Assembly (NCBI RefSeq): GCF_003591655.1
Contig: NZ_QVRA01000018.1
Span: 21,140-85,139, forward strand
Length of the DNA: 64,000 nucleotides
Reading direction: 5' to 3'
Source of the DNA: Sphingobium terrigena
GTDB taxonomy: Bacteria; Pseudomonadota; Alphaproteobacteria; Sphingomonadales; Sphingomonadaceae
Every line of letters begins with the position of its first letter. Positions within the stretch are counted from its first letter, which is position 1. Of this stretch, positions 51,593 to 60,642 are shown in pieces. The notes below the pieces were generated by a model. The model searched no databases. It saw only the letters and a list, made by a program, of their open reading frames with translations, and was not told the DNA's origin. The position numbers were made by a program, and so were the translations under genes.

Positions 51593-51745
51593 CGCTTAAC
51601 CCGGCGGCCAGCTTCGGCCGGCTGCCGGGCATCTTCGCCATCGCCGCGCTCCGCTCGACCTGCACCCGTCACCAATCGCCACCGTGAGGGGAGGGAGCGG
51701 GAACGGATGTGGTGCGCCATGCGCCCGCCATCAGGAGAATCCCTT

Positions 51746-54700
51746 ATGTCCCAGCCCTTGCTCGCGCTCATACCGCCCGATCCCGCTGATCGCCCTTACG
51801 CGACCCTGATCACCGTCGCCCGCTCGATCCATCAACTGCTCCATCGGCAGGGTACGATCAGCCGACAGGCCCTGCAGAAGTTGATGACGCAAGGCTTCGG
51901 GGGCACCGACGCTTCCGGGGCCTGGTCGATGCGAGATGCTTATGAAGCGCTCGAAACAGCGCAGGTACTCCTCCTCCGCGCGTGCGACTGCCGCCATCTT
52001 TCCGGCGCGACCCCGCAGGATCGGTTTCGTTCGCTCCAGTCGCTCGAGCGCTCCCTCCCGACGCAGACCTACCGCTCTGAACGCCAGGTCGATCTGCAGC
52101 AGTTCAGCACGCCGCTAACCCTCGCCTGGCTCGCCGGAATGGCCGCCGCCATTGACAAGACCGACCGCGTTCTCGAACCTTCCGCCGGCACCGGCTTGCT
52201 GGCAATCCACGCGGCCCGTGCAGGCGCCTCCCTCATCCTCAACGAGCGCGATCCCCAGCGCGCAGCGTTGCTCGGCGAGGCGCTCAACCAGCCCGTCACC
52301 GATCATGATGGCGAGCATATCGACGATCTCCTGCCCGCCACGGCACGTCCGACAACAGTGCTGATCAACCCGCCCTTCAGCCGCAGCGCATCACGCGGGC
52401 ATGACCGGCACGCCGGCGCGCGTCATCTCCGGTCGGCATTGCTGCGACTTGCCCCAGGCGGGCGCTGTGTCGCGATCATGTCCCCAGGCTTCGCCCGCGC
52501 CAACACCGGAGGCCCTGGTTATGAGGCGGTCTGCGAGGTCGCGACGCCGCGCGTCGAGATCGACATCGAAGGCAGCCCCTATGCGAAACATGGCACCTCG
52601 ATCAATGTCCGCCTGCTGGTGTTCGACAAGGGCTGGTCAGGCGCCACCGAACATCACCGCGCGGCCAATCTGGAAGCTGCACTGCCGCTGGTCCTGGCTC
52701 TGCCGCCGCGCCTCACGCTTGACCAGCCGCCGCCGGCGCCGGCCGCTGCCGGAATCAGACCCCGCCTGCCGACCCGGCCTGCTTCAAATGGATTGCTGCG
52801 CGGCCTGACGACCAAGGCACTTACTGCTCCCACGCCGACAGCCCCGCCGCCATCACCCATCGCCCCGCTCGCGTATCGCGTCCGAGACGAGATCCGCCCC
52901 GCCGGCGAGGCCAGCGGGATCTATGCACCCTGGCGGCTCGCACGCATCGATATCGATGGTGCCAATCCCCATCCCGACGCCCTGGTCGAGTCGCTGGCGA
53001 TGGCATCGGTTCTGCCGCCCGCGCCGCGCTATCGCCCGATGCTGCCCGACCGCACCGTCCGAGCGCTTTCCGACGCCCAGCTTGAGGTCATCATCCAGGC
53101 CGGCGACGCCTTCGAGCGCAACTTGCCCGGGCGCTTTCGGGCTAACGACGCCGGCGATCGCCTGATCGAGGACGAAAACGGCAAGGCGTACCGCACCGGT
53201 TTCTATATCGGCGACGGCACCGGCGTCGGTAAAGGGCGAGAGGCGGCCGGCTGCATCATGGACCAATGGTGCCAGGGACGCCGTAAGGCCATCTATCTCT
53301 CGAAGAGCAGCGCGCTGGAGGTCGAAGCGAAGCGCGACTGGACCGCCCTTGGCGGCCTCTCCGTCGACGTTCAGGGGCTCGACGTTTTCCCGCTGGGCAA
53401 GCCGATCGCCATGCCGTCCGGAATCCTCTTTTGCACCTATGCCACATTACGCTCCCAGCGGCATGATGAAGCCTCCCGGCTCCAGCAGATCCTCGACTGG
53501 CTCGGGGAGGATTTCGATGGCATCATCGTGATCGACGAGGCCCACGCGCTCGCCAACGCCGCCGGCACCGAAACGCAATTCGGGGCCGCCAAGGGCTCCG
53601 AGCAGGGGCTTGCCGGCGTCCGTCTCCAGAATGCGCTGCCGCGTGCCCGCATTCTCTATCTGTCCGCGACCGGGGCCACCGACCCCGCCAACCTCTGCTA
53701 CGCAACGCGGCTCGGTCTCTGGGGACCGGGCACAGCCTTTCCCGACCGGAACGCCTTCATGGCGGCGATGAACGAAGGCGGCATTGCCGCCATGGAGATC
53801 GTCGCGCGCGACCTGAAGGCCATGGGCCTCTATACCGCCCGGGCGCTCAGCTTCGCTGGCGTCGAATATGAAGCGCTCGAGCACCAGTTGACCGCTGACC
53901 AGATCGATATCTACGATGCATTTGCGGATAGCTGGAGCATCATTCACCGAAATCTCGACGAGGTGCTGAAAGCCTCCGGTATCGTCGATCGCATGTCGGG
54001 CGACGTCCTCAATGCCCAGGCGCGCAGTTCCGCCCTCAGCCGCTTCGAAAGCTCGAAACAACGCTTCTTTTCGGCCTTGCTGGTCGCGCTCAAAATGCCG
54101 ACCCTCGTCAAGGCTATCGAAGCCGAGATCGCCCACGGTCACGCGGCGGTCGTCCAGCTTGTCACCACGGCGGAAGCGATCCTCGATCGACGCCTTGCAG
54201 GGCTCTCCGACGAAGAACGTGCGAGCCTGGACCTTGAGCTCTCACCGCTCGACACGCTGATCGAGTATCTGCGCAGCGGCTTTCCGACGCGGCAGATGCG
54301 GACCTTCCGCACCGATGGGGGTGACCTACGGTCGGAGCTGATGGTCGATGAACATGGCAATCCCGTCCATTGTCAGGAAGCGATCCGCGCCCGCGACAAT
54401 CTGATCGAACAGCTTTGTTCGATGCCGGCTATCCCCGCAGCCCTCGACTCCCTGCTCCGGCATTTTGGTACCGACGCCGTCGCGGAAATCACCGGCCGCA
54501 GCCGCCGTATCATTGTCGACAGAACCGGGCGCCAGAAGCTCGAACGGCGCGGCGCCCGTGCGAGCATCGCCGACGCCGACGCCTTTCAGGACGGGCGCAA
54601 AGCCGTGCTGGTCTTCTCCGATGCGGGCGGCACCGGGCGCAGCTATCATGCCGAGCGCAACGCCAAAAGCGCCGGGAAACGCCGCATCCATTTCCTCCTC

Positions 54701-56032
54701 GAGCCCGGGTGGCGCGCGGCCGCCGCCGTCCAGGGGTTGGGTCGCACGCACCGAACCAACCAGACCGTGCCCCCGGTGTTCCGCCCCGTCACCACCGACT
54801 GCAAGGGCGAGCGCCGCTTCATTTCCACCATCGCGCGTCGACTCGACAGCCTGGGGGCGCTCACGCGCGGCCAGCGACAGACCGGGGGCCAGAACCTGTT
54901 CGACCCAGCCGATAATCTCGAAAGCGATTCTGCCCGCGAAGCACTCAATCAATGGTATCATCTGCTCCACGACGGCAAGCTCGCCAGCGCTACGCTTGAA
55001 GCCTTCGTTGAACTGACGGGGCTGAAGCTCGTCAATGCCGACGACGGTTCGCTGCTCGAGCATCTGCCGCCGATCCAACGCTGGCTGAACCGCATTCTCG
55101 CGCTGCGCATTGCCACCCAGAACGCCATTTTTGAGGAATATCTCGGCCTCATCCAGGCCCGGGTCGACGCGGCACGCGAAGCCGGCACCCTCGATGTCGG
55201 CGTCGAAACCATCCTCGCCGAGAAGATCATCCGTCTCGACGACCAGCTTCTCCGGCGCGACCCGGTCACCGGCGCCGAAACCCGCCTGCAGCGTCTCGAA
55301 CTGCACATCAAACGCCATGCGACCAGTTTTCACCGATTGATGACGGTCTGGGGCGAGACTCCCGACATCGGCTATCTGTGGAACAGCCGATCCGGACGTG
55401 TCGCGCTGCGCGTCCCATCCTGGTCCGTCACCGACGAGGAAGGCCGCATCATTCCGATGTGTCGCATGGTGCGCCCGACCGGCAGCGATCGCCTTGATGC
55501 AGCGTCGCTATGGCATTCACACTGGACCTCGATCGAACCAGCCGATTTCCAGTCGCGCTGGGACGAAGAAGCCGTCGAAGCGCAGTCGAAAGTCGATGTA
55601 GAGACGATCAGTATCGCAACCGGCCTGCTCCTGCCGGTCTGGCACAAATTGCCCACCGATGATGTCCGCGTATGGCGCGTCTCGGACGAAGGTGGCAACA
55701 GTCTCCTCGGGCGCATCGTGCCCGACCACGCCATCGGCGCTCTGGCGTCCGCCTTCGGTATCGACGCGGAACTCCGGCTCACGCCGCAGCAGATCATCGC
55801 CGCCGCCAGGGACGGCGCCGGGGCACCGCTGCCAGGATTCGGCGACGCGCGCCTGGTAACGGCGCTCGTCAATGGACAGCGCCGCCTTGAGATCAAGGAC
55901 TTCCCGCCCGAGCGGCGCGAGTGGCTGAAATCGCTCGGATGCTTCGTCGAGATCATAACCTATAAGGCTCGGATGTTTGTGCCGGTCGCCCGGGCGGAGG
56001 AGATACTGACAACCATCATGCCGGATTCGTGA
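51746..56032 (+). CDS. Methyltransferase-strawberry notch helicase fusion
   Basis: A 1428-residue fusion. The first 350 residues contain a SAM-dependent methyltransferase (LEPSAGTGLLAIHAARAGA, NERDP, and the N6-adenine motif NPPFSRS). The rest is a superfamily-2 helicase of the strawberry notch type: GDGTGVGKGREAAG as Walker A, IVIDEAHALANA as motif II, YLSATGATDP, VFSDAGGTGRSYHAERN and QGLGRTHRTNQT. Such proteins are backbone genes of large conjugative elements and may mark or remodel incoming DNA. CAGGAGAA lies before the ATG at 51746. Confidence 0.88.
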   Translation: MSQPLLALIPPDPADRPYATLITVARSIHQLLHRQGTISRQALQKLMTQGFGGTDASGAWSMRDAYEALETAQVLLLRACDCRHLSGATPQDRFRSLQSLERSLPTQTYRSERQVDLQQFSTPLTLAWLAGMAAAIDKTDRVLEPSAGTGLLAIHAARAGASLILNERDPQRAALLGEALNQPVTDHDGEHIDDLLPATARPTTVLINPPFSRSASRGHDRHAGARHLRSALLRLAPGGRCVAIMSPGFARANTGGPGYEAVCEVATPRVEIDIEGSPYAKHGTSINVRLLVFDKGWSGATEHHRAANLEAALPLVLALPPRLTLDQPPPAPAAAGIRPRLPTRPASNGLLRGLTTKALTAPTPTAPPPSPIAPLAYRVRDEIRPAGEASGIYAPWRLARIDIDGANPHPDALVESLAMASVLPPAPRYRPMLPDRTVRALSDAQLEVIIQAGDAFERNLPGRFRANDAGDRLIEDENGKAYRTGFYIGDGTGVGKGREAAGCIMDQWCQGRRKAIYLSKSSALEVEAKRDWTALGGLSVDVQGLDVFPLGKPIAMPSGILFCTYATLRSQRHDEASRLQQILDWLGEDFDGIIVIDEAHALANAAGTETQFGAAKGSEQGLAGVRLQNALPRARILYLSATGATDPANLCYATRLGLWGPGTAFPDRNAFMAAMNEGGIAAMEIVARDLKAMGLYTARALSFAGVEYEALEHQLTADQIDIYDAFADSWSIIHRNLDEVLKASGIVDRMSGDVLNAQARSSALSRFESSKQRFFSALLVALKMPTLVKAIEAEIAHGHAAVVQLVTTAEAILDRRLAGLSDEERASLDLELSPLDTLIEYLRSGFPTRQMRTFRTDGGDLRSELMVDEHGNPVHCQEAIRARDNLIEQLCSMPAIPAALDSLLRHFGTDAVAEITGRSRRIIVDRTGRQKLERRGARASIADADAFQDGRKAVLVFSDAGGTGRSYHAERNAKSAGKRRIHFLLEPGWRAAAAVQGLGRTHRTNQTVPPVFRPVTTDCKGERRFISTIARRLDSLGALTRGQRQTGGQNLFDPADNLESDSAREALNQWYHLLHDGKLASATLEAFVELTGLKLVNADDGSLLEHLPPIQRWLNRILALRIATQNAIFEEYLGLIQARVDAAREAGTLDVGVETILAEKIIRLDDQLLRRDPVTGAETRLQRLELHIKRHATSFHRLMTVWGETPDIGYLWNSRSGRVALRVPSWSVTDEEGRIIPMCRMVRPTGSDRLDAASLWHSHWTSIEPADFQSRWDEEAVEAQSKVDVETISIATGLLLPVWHKLPTDDVRVWRVSDEGGNSLLGRIVPDHAIGALASAFGIDAELRLTPQQIIAAARDGAGAPLPGFGDARLVTALVNGQRRLEIKDFPPERREWLKSLGCFVEIITYKARMFVPVARAEEILTTIMPDS

Positions 56033-56072
56033 TGGCCCGAACTTCCTCACCCGATTCAGGTTCAAAAGGTCC

Positions 56073-56378
56073 TTGCAACCTCTATTATGCGGGAATGAGG
56101 AGCACGCCACGTCGAATGCGAGCGTTTCGTCCGCGGAGTTCCAGAAGACTGTCGGCCATTTCGGCCGCGAGGCGATGCGCGCGCCGCTGACGATCACCAA
56201 CCATGATAGCGCCAGCCTCGTCATGATGTCTGCGGCCGAATATGACCGCCTGAAGCGCCGTGATCGCCAGGTTCTCACTATGGACGATTTTACCGACGAG
56301 GACAGGGCCGCCGTCGCGGCGAGCAAGGCGCCTTCTGACGCTGCGACGTTCGATTCCGAACTCGACACCTCATCGTAA
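56073..56378 (+). CDS. Phd/YefM-like antitoxin without a standard start codon
   Basis: The fold is that of a Phd-type antitoxin: SVSSAEFQKTVGHFGREAMRAP, then SLVMMSAAEYDRLKRRDR, then an acidic tail. The frame opens at a TTG (56073). The natural start should lie near ASVSSAEF, where GAGGAG (56097-56102) is followed at the right distance by ACG (56109-56111), not ATG. No toxin gene follows before vapB. It may be decaying or may use a weak start. Confidence 0.6.
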   Translation: MQPLLCGNEEHATSNASVSSAEFQKTVGHFGREAMRAPLTITNHDSASLVMMSAAEYDRLKRRDRQVLTMDDFTDEDRAAVAASKAPSDAATFDSELDTSS

Positions 56379-56550
56379 CATTTCCGGCGCCGGTGCCGAG
56401 TCTCATCTGCACACGCGGTTCTCGGGGCGACGAGTCTAGGCCTGGGTGGGAAGAAGACGGAATCGGTGCGCCACGGCCGTAAGGATCAATCTTGCCAATG
56501 TAGATCAGATAATCTACATAGTACATATATGCACCTACACGGGGTTCGCC
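56379..56550. promoter_or_regulatory. vapB promoter region with 22-bp palindrome
   Basis: ATGTAGAT-N6-ATCTACAT (56498-56519) lies 32 bases before the vapB ATG. It is a perfect 8-bp dyad and fits a toxin-antitoxin operator bound by VapBC. Confidence 0.65.
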
Positions 56551-56796
56551 ATGACCATCAACGTCAACAATCCGCAAGCCGACGCCCTTACGCGCAAATT
56601 TGCCGATATGGCTGGCGTCGGCATTACAGATGCGATCGTCATTGCCATGAAAGAAGCGATCGAGCGCAGGCGTGGCATAGAGACGCCCCTTGAAACAGCA
56701 GCGAGGCTTAGAGACAGGCACGGCATCACGATCAGCAGCGAGACCAGGAAGCCGCTGCCCAAGCACGTCTTCGATGAGATGTGGGACGAGCGCTGA
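56551..56796 (+). CDS. vapB: VapB-type antitoxin (Rv0623-like)
   Basis: An 81-residue protein with the MTINVNNPQADALTRKFADM start of the Rv0623/PF07704 antitoxin group, then a helical stretch (DAIVIAMKEAIERRRG) and a C-terminal toxin-binding tail. Its stop overlaps the vapC start (TGATG), so the pair is co-translated. It should bind the upstream palindrome and neutralise the PIN toxin. Confidence 0.85.
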   Translation: MTINVNNPQADALTRKFADMAGVGITDAIVIAMKEAIERRRGIETPLETAARLRDRHGITISSETRKPLPKHVFDEMWDER

Positions 56797-57200
56797 TGTT
56801 CGTCGATGCCTGCGCGATCATTGCCCTTCTCTCCGACGAACCGGAAGCGAACCGGGTATCTGAAGCTATTGCCGCTGCCGAAAGGAGAATGACCTCTCCG
56901 GTCGCGGTGCTGGAGGCGGCGCTCGGCCTTGCCCGTCCCGACAAGTTCAACCTGTCGGTCGAAGCCGTTGCACCTGTCATTCTCGAATTCCTGGACGAAC
57001 GCGGGATCGAGGTTCGAGATATGCCTCCCGCGACCAATACGACCAGCCTCGCCCTATACGCAGCGCATCGATATCGCTCAGGACGCCACGGCTTGAACCT
57101 CGGCGATTGCCTGCATTATGCCTGTGCCAAATATTATCATGTGCCGATCCTGGCGACCCATGATGAGTTTCGGCAGACGGATCTCGAAACGGTCCCATGA
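56796..57200 (+). CDS. vapC: VapC PIN-domain ribonuclease toxin
   Basis: A 134-residue PIN-domain protein. Acidic metal ligands are Asp4 (MFVDACAIIALL), Glu of VAVLEAALGL, Asp of NLGDCLHYACAKYY and Asp of ILATHDEF. VapC toxins cut specific RNAs and stabilise mobile elements. It directly follows vapB. Confidence 0.88.
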   Translation: MFVDACAIIALLSDEPEANRVSEAIAAAERRMTSPVAVLEAALGLARPDKFNLSVEAVAPVILEFLDERGIEVRDMPPATNTTSLALYAAHRYRSGRHGLNLGDCLHYACAKYYHVPILATHDEFRQTDLETVP

Positions 57201-57264
57201 CCGCCGATGGATCACATAGTAGGTCCGCCACTCTGGCTCGGCAGCTTTATTCCAATGATATCCT

Positions 57265-57627
57265 TCAGGGTTCCAGTTGGGCCATGATCCGCTCAGCATA
57301 GCGCGCGTCGCTTAGATCAAGGCCGGCAAACGGCACAAAGCCTTCAATCGTCATCGCGATTGATTTGAGCCCAGCTACCCTGAAGCTAGCCAGTTTCGCC
57401 TCCTCAGGCGCTCCACCGTTCCGTTCGATCACGACCGCATCAACGAAGGGCGCATCGTGACGTGTGTAGAGAATGTGCGGCGCTAGAATGACCATGCCGC
57501 GATTATAGGTGGCACGAACGCATAACTGATTGCGGATCGCCTGCGAAAGCAGCGCCAGGGCATCGAATTCTGCGGAACCGTCGTCGCTACGAGGCCGAAT
57601 CGACAGTGTCTTCCGCGGGGCTTGCAT
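57265..57627 (-). CDS. WYL-like domain hypothetical protein
   Basis: A 120-residue protein resembling the WYL fold: ALLSQAIRNQLCVRATYNRG, MVILAPHILYTRHDAPFVDAV, KLASFRVAGLKSI. WYL domains sense small molecules or nucleotides and often occur in defence regulators. There is no attached DNA-binding domain. It converges with vapC. Confidence 0.6.
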   Translation of the reverse strand: MQAPRKTLSIRPRSDDGSAEFDALALLSQAIRNQLCVRATYNRGMVILAPHILYTRHDAPFVDAVVIERNGGAPEEAKLASFRVAGLKSIAMTIEGFVPFAGLDLSDARYAERIMAQLEP

Positions 57628-57767
57628 ATCCCGACAGCTAAAGGTGGGGCATCATCATCGCAAGCGACCAACGAGACGCGCAACTCCCCCGATACCTGTT
57701 CCGCTGACCCCGCCCCATCAGACTGAAGCCTGGTCGATGGGCGGGAACAGGATCCCGCCCACCATGG

Positions 57768-58499
57768 TCAGCTTGCTTCCGACACCGCCTCCACCGCCGC
57801 CTTCCGACCGCGACGCGGCTTCGCTGCAGGCTTAGCTGCCGCATCCTGCGCGGCTGGCTCTGTCTTTGCCTTGCGACCCCGCGTCGGCATCACGATGGCC
57901 TCATTGGTCTCGGCAGCGGAAGCCGCTGGTACAGCCGCGGCAGACTTTTTCGGTTTGCGGCCCGCCTTCAGTCCCACATCCTTGGCTGGCACGGCCGACT
58001 TTGCTTTGGCGACACGCGCTTTCCTCACGGTCGGAGCCTTCTGCGCCGTCTCCACCGGTGCCGGCGCTTCCTCGCTTTCGCTCACTACCACTGCCGGCGC
58101 CGCTGGCTTGCGCCCAAGGCCCAATCGCTTCGCGACCTCCCGTCGCTGCTCTGAATAGCCTGGCGCGACCATGGGATAATCCTTCGGCAACTTGTACCGG
58201 TCCCGATACTCCGCAGGCGTCAGTCCGTTCGTCGACAGATGGCGTTTCAAGGTCTTGTACGGTTTGCCGTCGATCATGCTGAGAATGTGATCACGAGACG
58301 CGAGGCTCTTGCGAGCCGTCGTCGCCGGCGCAAATTCGGGCACTGCAGGTTCCACGGCCGCGACGTCGCCCGACAGCGCCGTGCGCGTCGACTGAATAAG
58401 GCCGGCCAATTCCGCGCTCGGCAGCAAATTGTTCGAAACATAAGCGCTCAAAAGCTGGACTGTCAGCGTCGTGAGATCGGGCGTCTCGGCCTCGGCCAT
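57768..58499 (-). CDS. MucR-family regulator with AT-hook-like tail
   Basis: A 243-residue protein. The MucR/Ros domain spans residues about 60-130 (SRDHILSMIDGKPYKTLKRH, LTPAEYRDRYKLPKDYPMVAP, GYSEQRREVAKRLGLGRKP). The first zinc-ligand cysteines of classical Ros are absent (SMIDG), as often in sphingomonad members. The last 110 residues are Lys/Ala/Pro-rich with repeated basic hooks (GRKPKK, TRGRKAK, PRRGRK). It is a likely xenogeneic silencer-type regulator of the element. ATG at 58499. Confidence 0.83.
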   Translation of the reverse strand: MAEAETPDLTTLTVQLLSAYVSNNLLPSAELAGLIQSTRTALSGDVAAVEPAVPEFAPATTARKSLASRDHILSMIDGKPYKTLKRHLSTNGLTPAEYRDRYKLPKDYPMVAPGYSEQRREVAKRLGLGRKPAAPAVVVSESEEAPAPVETAQKAPTVRKARVAKAKSAVPAKDVGLKAGRKPKKSAAAVPAASAAETNEAIVMPTRGRKAKTEPAAQDAAAKPAAKPRRGRKAAVEAVSEAS

Positions 58500-58672
58500 G
58501 GGATACTCCTTCATTGTGCGAACAGATGCAGCACAGCGCACTAACCGCGCCAATTTTCAAAGAGGTAAACACAAATTCTGCCGTGGCCCGGTCGTGAAGT
58601 CAAAGGGAAGGGTGGGGAGGATGGTGAGTCCCGGAGATCTCCGCGCACCACCGTCTTTCCCTGGAGGAGTAC
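58500..58672. promoter_or_regulatory. Divergent gap with purine-rich leader
   Basis: It separates mucR from a rightward gene. GGGAAGGGTGGGGAGG (58605-58620) lies about 55 bases before the next ATG and matches similar tracts ahead of the ParB-like, strawberry-notch and DUF932 genes. Confidence 0.45.
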
Positions 58673-59143
58673 ATGGCAGACCGCGTTTCCGTAGCGATCA
58701 AGCTTGGCGGACAGCTTCCGCAGTCCTTGATCGCCGACTTCGAAGCGGCGATCAACAGCGACGGCGCTTCGACCGACTGGCAAGGCTCTGAATTTACCGT
58801 CGCCGAACTGCCGATCGATCAACCCCTTTCCCTGATGGCCAACGAAGTGGCCTGGGGAAGCTTCGAGGCGATCGAACAATTCTGTCGCGCCAATCAGCTG
58901 ATATTCGCTCGCTGGGCAGGCGGATGCGCCGGAAGTTTGGGACCGGAACGCCTCGTCTTCAATGGCATAGAGGAGATGACGTTCGCCGTCACAGATGACG
59001 ACGAGGTCATGATCTCGCGCGACGATGTGCGCCGCCTGGGCTCGATCGCTTCCATCGAGACGCATTTTGCGGCCGCTGACCTCGCTGTGCCGCCGCTCGT
59101 CATCGTCGAGGCCCGCCAGCCTGACGGAGGCAATCATGGCTGA
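58673..59143 (+). CDS. Hypothetical protein, backbone module
   Basis: A 156-residue acidic protein (MADRVSVAIKLGGQLPQSLI, ISRDDVRRLGSIASIETHFA). TGGAGGAG precedes the ATG. Its stop overlaps the next gene by eight bases. No family recognised. It leads a run of seven small genes on the plus strand between mucR and the DpdA-like gene. Confidence 0.65.
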   Translation: MADRVSVAIKLGGQLPQSLIADFEAAINSDGASTDWQGSEFTVAELPIDQPLSLMANEVAWGSFEAIEQFCRANQLIFARWAGGCAGSLGPERLVFNGIEEMTFAVTDDDEVMISRDDVRRLGSIASIETHFAAADLAVPPLVIVEARQPDGGNHG

Positions 59144-59639
59144 CACCTGGATCCAGGGCAGCTTTGCCTTCGTCTGCAGCAACGCCGAAATGGCTTTGAT
59201 TGAGGAAGGATTTCAAGCCGCGGCCGATCTCATGGACGATTGCGAACAGCCAGATCCCACGCCCGAATTCCTCGCCATCTTTCCCCCGACCGATCCGGCC
59301 CATTGCTGGAGCGGCTTTCGTGCGATTTTCAGCGACCCGAACTTTCCCAGCTTCGGTGTCGACTTCGAGGGTCGTAACAGTCTCGAAGCGCCTGATGACT
59401 GCACGATATGCTTCTTCAGCGACACCGACTTCCAGCCGGATCCTCTAGCTCAACTCATCTATCGGTGCTGCCGCGAAACCCTCACGAAGGCACCGATCGG
59501 CTTCGAATGGGCAGTGAGCTGCTCCAGGCCGAGAGTGGGTGAATTCGGCGGCGGATGGTGCGCCATCTTGGCCGATCGCATCGAAATCGAAAGCACCGGC
59601 GAGGCACTCAGCCGCGCCCTTGAGGGAGGCATCATCTGA
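59136..59639 (+). CDS. Hypothetical protein, backbone module
   Basis: A 167-residue protein with an aromatic and cysteine-containing sequence (MADTWIQGSFAFVCSNAEMA, FGGGWCAILADRIEIESTGE). The ATG lies inside the end of the preceding gene and the stop overlaps the next small gene (TGATG). Tight packing supports a real operon gene. Function unknown. Confidence 0.65.
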   Translation: MADTWIQGSFAFVCSNAEMALIEEGFQAAADLMDDCEQPDPTPEFLAIFPPTDPAHCWSGFRAIFSDPNFPSFGVDFEGRNSLEAPDDCTICFFSDTDFQPDPLAQLIYRCCRETLTKAPIGFEWAVSCSRPRVGEFGGGWCAILADRIEIESTGEALSRALEGGII

Positions 59640-59806
59640 TGGACCCTCTCCTGCAGCTTTATGGACCCTGGGGCCAACATCCCGATCATCCCGTCGATGA
59701 CTGGAAGGCCGAGGTCGCCAATGACGACACACGGCTCGGCTATTGGGCGTGGGTCGCATCGCGCGCCGACGATGCGCAAAACCAGGTCACGCCTCGGCCA
59801 AATTGA
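59639..59806 (+). CDS. 55-residue hypothetical protein
   Basis: The ATG overlaps the previous stop (TGATG). The product begins MDPLLQLYGPWGQHPDHPVD and continues with an acidic, aromatic segment (DDTRLGYWAWVASRADD). The Trp/Tyr-rich motif and perfect coupling make it more than chance. I recall similar short plasmid proteins in sphingomonads but cannot verify. Confidence 0.6.
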   Translation: MDPLLQLYGPWGQHPDHPVDDWKAEVANDDTRLGYWAWVASRADDAQNQVTPRPN

Positions 59807-59921
59807 GACGTGCCGCTCGCGCCAACCAGGCTTCCACCGATCCCGAAGCATCGGCGCCATCTTTCACCTGTCCCCAACCAAGCTCGGGACCACGCCGGGC
59901 TTCAGCACCAGGAAATCTCGC

Positions 59922-60383
59922 ATGACCACCACCGCTCAATCGATCTTCGACGATGCGCCGCTGGGTGCGATCATTCGCTATTCGGACGGGACACCGCGCC
60001 CGCCAGACCGCTTCAAGCGCAAGGTTCAGGCATGGGAAGGGCGCAACGGCAAAGGGCAGCTTACCCAGCGATCGCCGGCCGGCACCGGTCAATATCCCTA
60101 TCCAGCGACCTTCACCCTGCACGAGGGTGACTATGGGAGCGGCGAGACCATCGTCCTCTCGCTCAACAAGATCCTCTCGGTCAGTGATGCCCGCACATTC
60201 GAGATCGTTCGAATACCTCCGCCCGGCGCCGCGCTTGTGCTTCAGGAATGGGAGGGTCACCGCGAGCTGCTCCATGTCGCAGCCGGCGCGGCAGCCGCCA
60301 CCGCCTGGCTCGACCGTCACGGCTACAGCCGCGCCCATGTAGAAATCGTCGGCGACCCGGAACCGGTCGCCACGGCTGCCTGA
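59922..60383 (+). CDS. Hypothetical protein, backbone module
   Basis: A 153-residue protein (MTTTAQSIFDDAPLGAIIRY, PDRFKRKVQAWEGRNGKG). Its middle (GTGQYPYPATFTLHEGDYGSG) and end (AAATAWLDRHGYSRAHVEIVGD) look globular. CAGGAAA precedes the ATG. Function unknown; it begins 115 bases after the 55-residue gene. Confidence 0.65.
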   Translation: MTTTAQSIFDDAPLGAIIRYSDGTPRPPDRFKRKVQAWEGRNGKGQLTQRSPAGTGQYPYPATFTLHEGDYGSGETIVLSLNKILSVSDARTFEIVRIPPPGAALVLQEWEGHRELLHVAAGAAAATAWLDRHGYSRAHVEIVGDPEPVATAA

Positions 60384-60384
60384 C

Positions 60385-60621
60385 ATGGCATTCATCCATG
60401 CTGGTCCCAGCAGATCGCTACGGGACGCCGAGGCCGAAGCAATCGGGCGATACGTCAGTACTGGTATCCACCACTGCCTTGTCCGGCGTGACGGCGACAT
60501 GTCCCCCGTTATCCTGCCGGAAACGGATGTCATCACCGCCGGCATCGCGCTGATCGATCGCATCCTTTGGAGCACCGACGGCTCCGAAACCGATGGACTC
60601 GATCCGGCGCTCCTCGCCTGA
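60385..60621 (+). CDS. Small hypothetical protein
   Basis: A 78-residue protein (MAFIHAGPSRSLRDAEAEAI, MSPVILPETDVITAGIALID). It starts one base after the preceding stop, so it is probably co-translated. No family recognised. Confidence 0.55.
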   Translation: MAFIHAGPSRSLRDAEAEAIGRYVSTGIHHCLVRRDGDMSPVILPETDVITAGIALIDRILWSTDGSETDGLDPALLA

Positions 60622-60642
60622 CCTCTTCAAAAGGGCAAGCTC

